Below are positions 5,842-6,847 of a stretch of DNA of 6,847 nucleotides, in pieces. Position numbers and translations under genes: made by a program. This DNA comes from an uncultured Collinsella sp. Lineage in GTDB: Bacteria > Actinomycetota > Coriobacteriia > Coriobacteriales > Coriobacteriaceae. The stretch is from the NCBI GenBank assembly GCA_958423535.1, contig CATZRJ010000070.1, forward strand, positions 1-6,847, given 5' to 3'. Under the pieces are notes generated by a model, which was not told where the DNA came from, ran no database searches, and saw nothing but the letters and a program-made list of their open reading frames with translations. Position 1 is the first letter of the stretch, and each line of letters starts with the position of its first letter.

Positions 5842-6765
5842 TTACAGCTTGGCGTCGATGTCGACGCTCTGATACGTAGGGGTCTGCTGGACGTAGAGCT
5901 TGATGCCCATGTCGAGCAGCTGGTTGACGTCGGCCTTCTGGGTGGCGTCGAGGAAGACGGAGCTGTCCTTGCCGCCGACCTGATCGGCACCGTCGTGGTT
6001 GGCGGTGGCGCCCAGGTTGATGGCGTCGAGCTTGTAGCCCTGGCAGAACTGCAGCATCTCGGCCGTGTTGCCAAAGACGAACATGACGCGCTCGCCGAGG
6101 GTGTTGAGCTTGTCCATCTTGGCGAGGGCACGCTCGACGGTGAAGACGTTCAGGCGCACGCCCTGGGGCTTGGCCAACTTAAGAGCGCCCTTCTTGATGT
6201 CATCGTTGGCGGCAGCGTTGTCGACGACGATGATGCGCTCAGCCTGGACCTTGGTGGTCCAGGTAAAGACGACCTGGCCGTGCAGCAGACGGTAGTCAAG
6301 ACGTGCGAGGACGATCTTGGCGGGACCGGAGCTGTGACGGGACGCCTTGGCCTTCTTGGCGGGAGCCGCGGCGGCCTCGACCGGTGCGTTGGGGTTGGTC
6401 AGACCGGTGCGGGCCTCGTTGATGAGGGCCGCGAGCTCGGCTCCCTTGACGGGGGCGGGGCTCATAGCGAGCGTGAGCGCCAACGGGATGTTGAAACCGC
6501 TGACGACCGTGAACTTCGTGCCGTTCTTGGAAAGCTCGACCATGTTGTTGTTGACCGAGCTGCCGAGCATATCGGTCAGCACATAGACGGTGTCGTCCGC
6601 GTTGAACGTGGCGATCATGGCGTCCACCTTATTGGTGATGGGCTCCTTGTCGTCACGAGCAAGCGACACGACGTGGACGTTCGACACGTCGCCGAGAACC
6701 ATCTCGAGCGTGTCTTTGGCGCCTGCGGCCAGGCCGCCATGAGATGCGAGAATGATCTGATTCAT
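5842..6765 (-). CDS. PTS mannose-family EIIAB fusion protein
   Basis: The first gene of the operon, a cytoplasmic phosphocarrier of 307 residues that passes phosphate from HPr to the incoming sugar. Residues 1-130 are an EIIA(Man) domain: ILASHGGLA carries the phosphorylated His9, followed by LTDMLGSSVNNN (63-74). Residues about 129-149 are an Ala/Lys-rich linker typical of EIIAB fusions. Residues about 150-307 are the EIIB domain, with its active-site loop ARLDYRLLHGQV and phospho-acceptor His162. E. coli ManX has RIDDRLIHGQV there, so Tyr158 replaces an Asp; the effect is unknown, although a Tyr at this place may mark a subfamily. The start has a strong AAGGAGGAGG ribosome site. In the Salmonella gfr glucoselysine system, as recalled, EIIA and EIIB are separate proteins, so the fusion is a difference from that system. 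Confidence 0.96.
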   Translation of the reverse strand: MNQIILASHGGLAAGAKDTLEMVLGDVSNVHVVSLARDDKEPITNKVDAMIATFNADDTVYVLTDMLGSSVNNNMVELSKNGTKFTVVSGFNIPLALTLAMSPAPVKGAELAALINEARTGLTNPNAPVEAAAAPAKKAKASRHSSGPAKIVLARLDYRLLHGQVVFTWTTKVQAERIIVVDNAAANDDIKKGALKLAKPQGVRLNVFTVERALAKMDKLNTLGERVMFVFGNTAEMLQFCQGYKLDAINLGATANHDGADQVGGKDSSVFLDATQKADVNQLLDMGIKLYVQQTPTYQSVDIDAKL

Positions 6766-6791
6766 CTTGCCTCCTCCTTTTCGTTATGGTC

Positions 6792-6797
6792 ATTATA
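6792..6797 (-). promoter_or_regulatory. candidate -10 element of the PTS operon promoter
   Basis: The minus strand has a perfect TATAAT 26 nt upstream of the EIIAB start, leaving room for a leader of about 20 nt with the ribosome site. The hexamer 17 bp upstream (AATATC, 6815-6820) is a poor -35, as in promoters that need help or are kept weak. A second candidate -10, TATACT (6828-6833), would have its -35 at or beyond the window edge. CGTTAT/ATAACG arms (6782-6787 and 6795-6800) flank the first element. Confidence 0.5.
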
Positions 6798-6810
6798 ACG
6801 TCTTATACGT
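6798..6810. promoter_or_regulatory. candidate repressor operator ACGT-N5-ACGT at the PTS promoter
   Basis: ACGTCTTATACGT forms a dyad that extends to 5-bp arms (AACGT and ACGTT, 6797-6811). It sits directly upstream of the TATAAT box, where a bound protein would block RNA polymerase. The 10-mer TATAACGTCT overlapping it is identical to 651-660 in the promoter of the GntR/UTRA gene, which has the same ACGT-N5-ACGT layout. This is the best evidence in the window that the repressor controls the PTS operon. Binding itself is inferred. Confidence 0.5.
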
Positions 6811-6847
6811 TGCGGATATTGCTAATTAGTATAAAGACCGTTCGCGG

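Noticed and set aside
1..6847. CRISPR array, defence island or phage genes
   Set aside because: No regularly spaced direct repeats, and no nuclease, integrase or structural phage protein. All genes are metabolic, transport or regulatory.

Overview
The window is a GC-rich, gene-dense stretch in which every convincing gene is on the minus strand. It reads as chromosome of a gut Actinobacterium of the class Coriobacteriia, most likely Collinsella or a close relative. That placement rests on the G+C-rich codon choice, strong AGGAG-type ribosome sites, a mannose-family PTS, and short hairpin-forming repeats scattered between genes. It is an inference, because no rRNA or taxonomic marker is present.

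Read in the direction of transcription (from high to low coordinates), the right half is one sugar-PTS operon. An 82-nt promoter region at the right edge is followed by a fused EIIA-EIIB phosphotransferase (6765-5842), the EIIC membrane channel (5805-5011), the EIID membrane subunit (4997-4164), a 199-nt gap full of hairpins, and a double-SIS sugar-phosphate enzyme (3964-2981). The operon ends in a strong intrinsic terminator (2946-2916). The SIS protein resembles the FrlB/GfrF/FraB deglycases and keeps their Glu...His catalytic pair at the right spacing. The simplest reading is a system that imports and phosphorylates a glycated amino acid (fructoselysine- or glucoselysine-like Amadori product), then cleaves it to glucose 6-phosphate and the free amine. 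An ordinary or amino-sugar substrate cannot be excluded.

The left half holds three separately transcribed genes: a HAD-superfamily phosphatase/phosphomutase (2821-2192), a YitT-family membrane protein (1836-829), and the N-terminal two thirds or more of a GntR/HutC-type repressor with a UTRA effector domain (608 to beyond base 1). The promoters of the repressor gene and of the PTS operon share an identical 10-mer and an ACGT-N5-ACGT dyad. This suggests that the repressor controls both itself and the PTS operon about 6 kb away.

The intergenic DNA carries several unexplained structures: a 123-bp element with perfect 18-bp terminal inverted repeats and nested internal arms (1975-2097), two copies of a 43-bp hairpin repeat (702-744 and 2838-2880), a 31-bp near-perfect palindrome (4055-4085), and several other stem-loops. 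The long open frames antisense to the PTS/SIS genes are best explained by codon bias and are not annotated.
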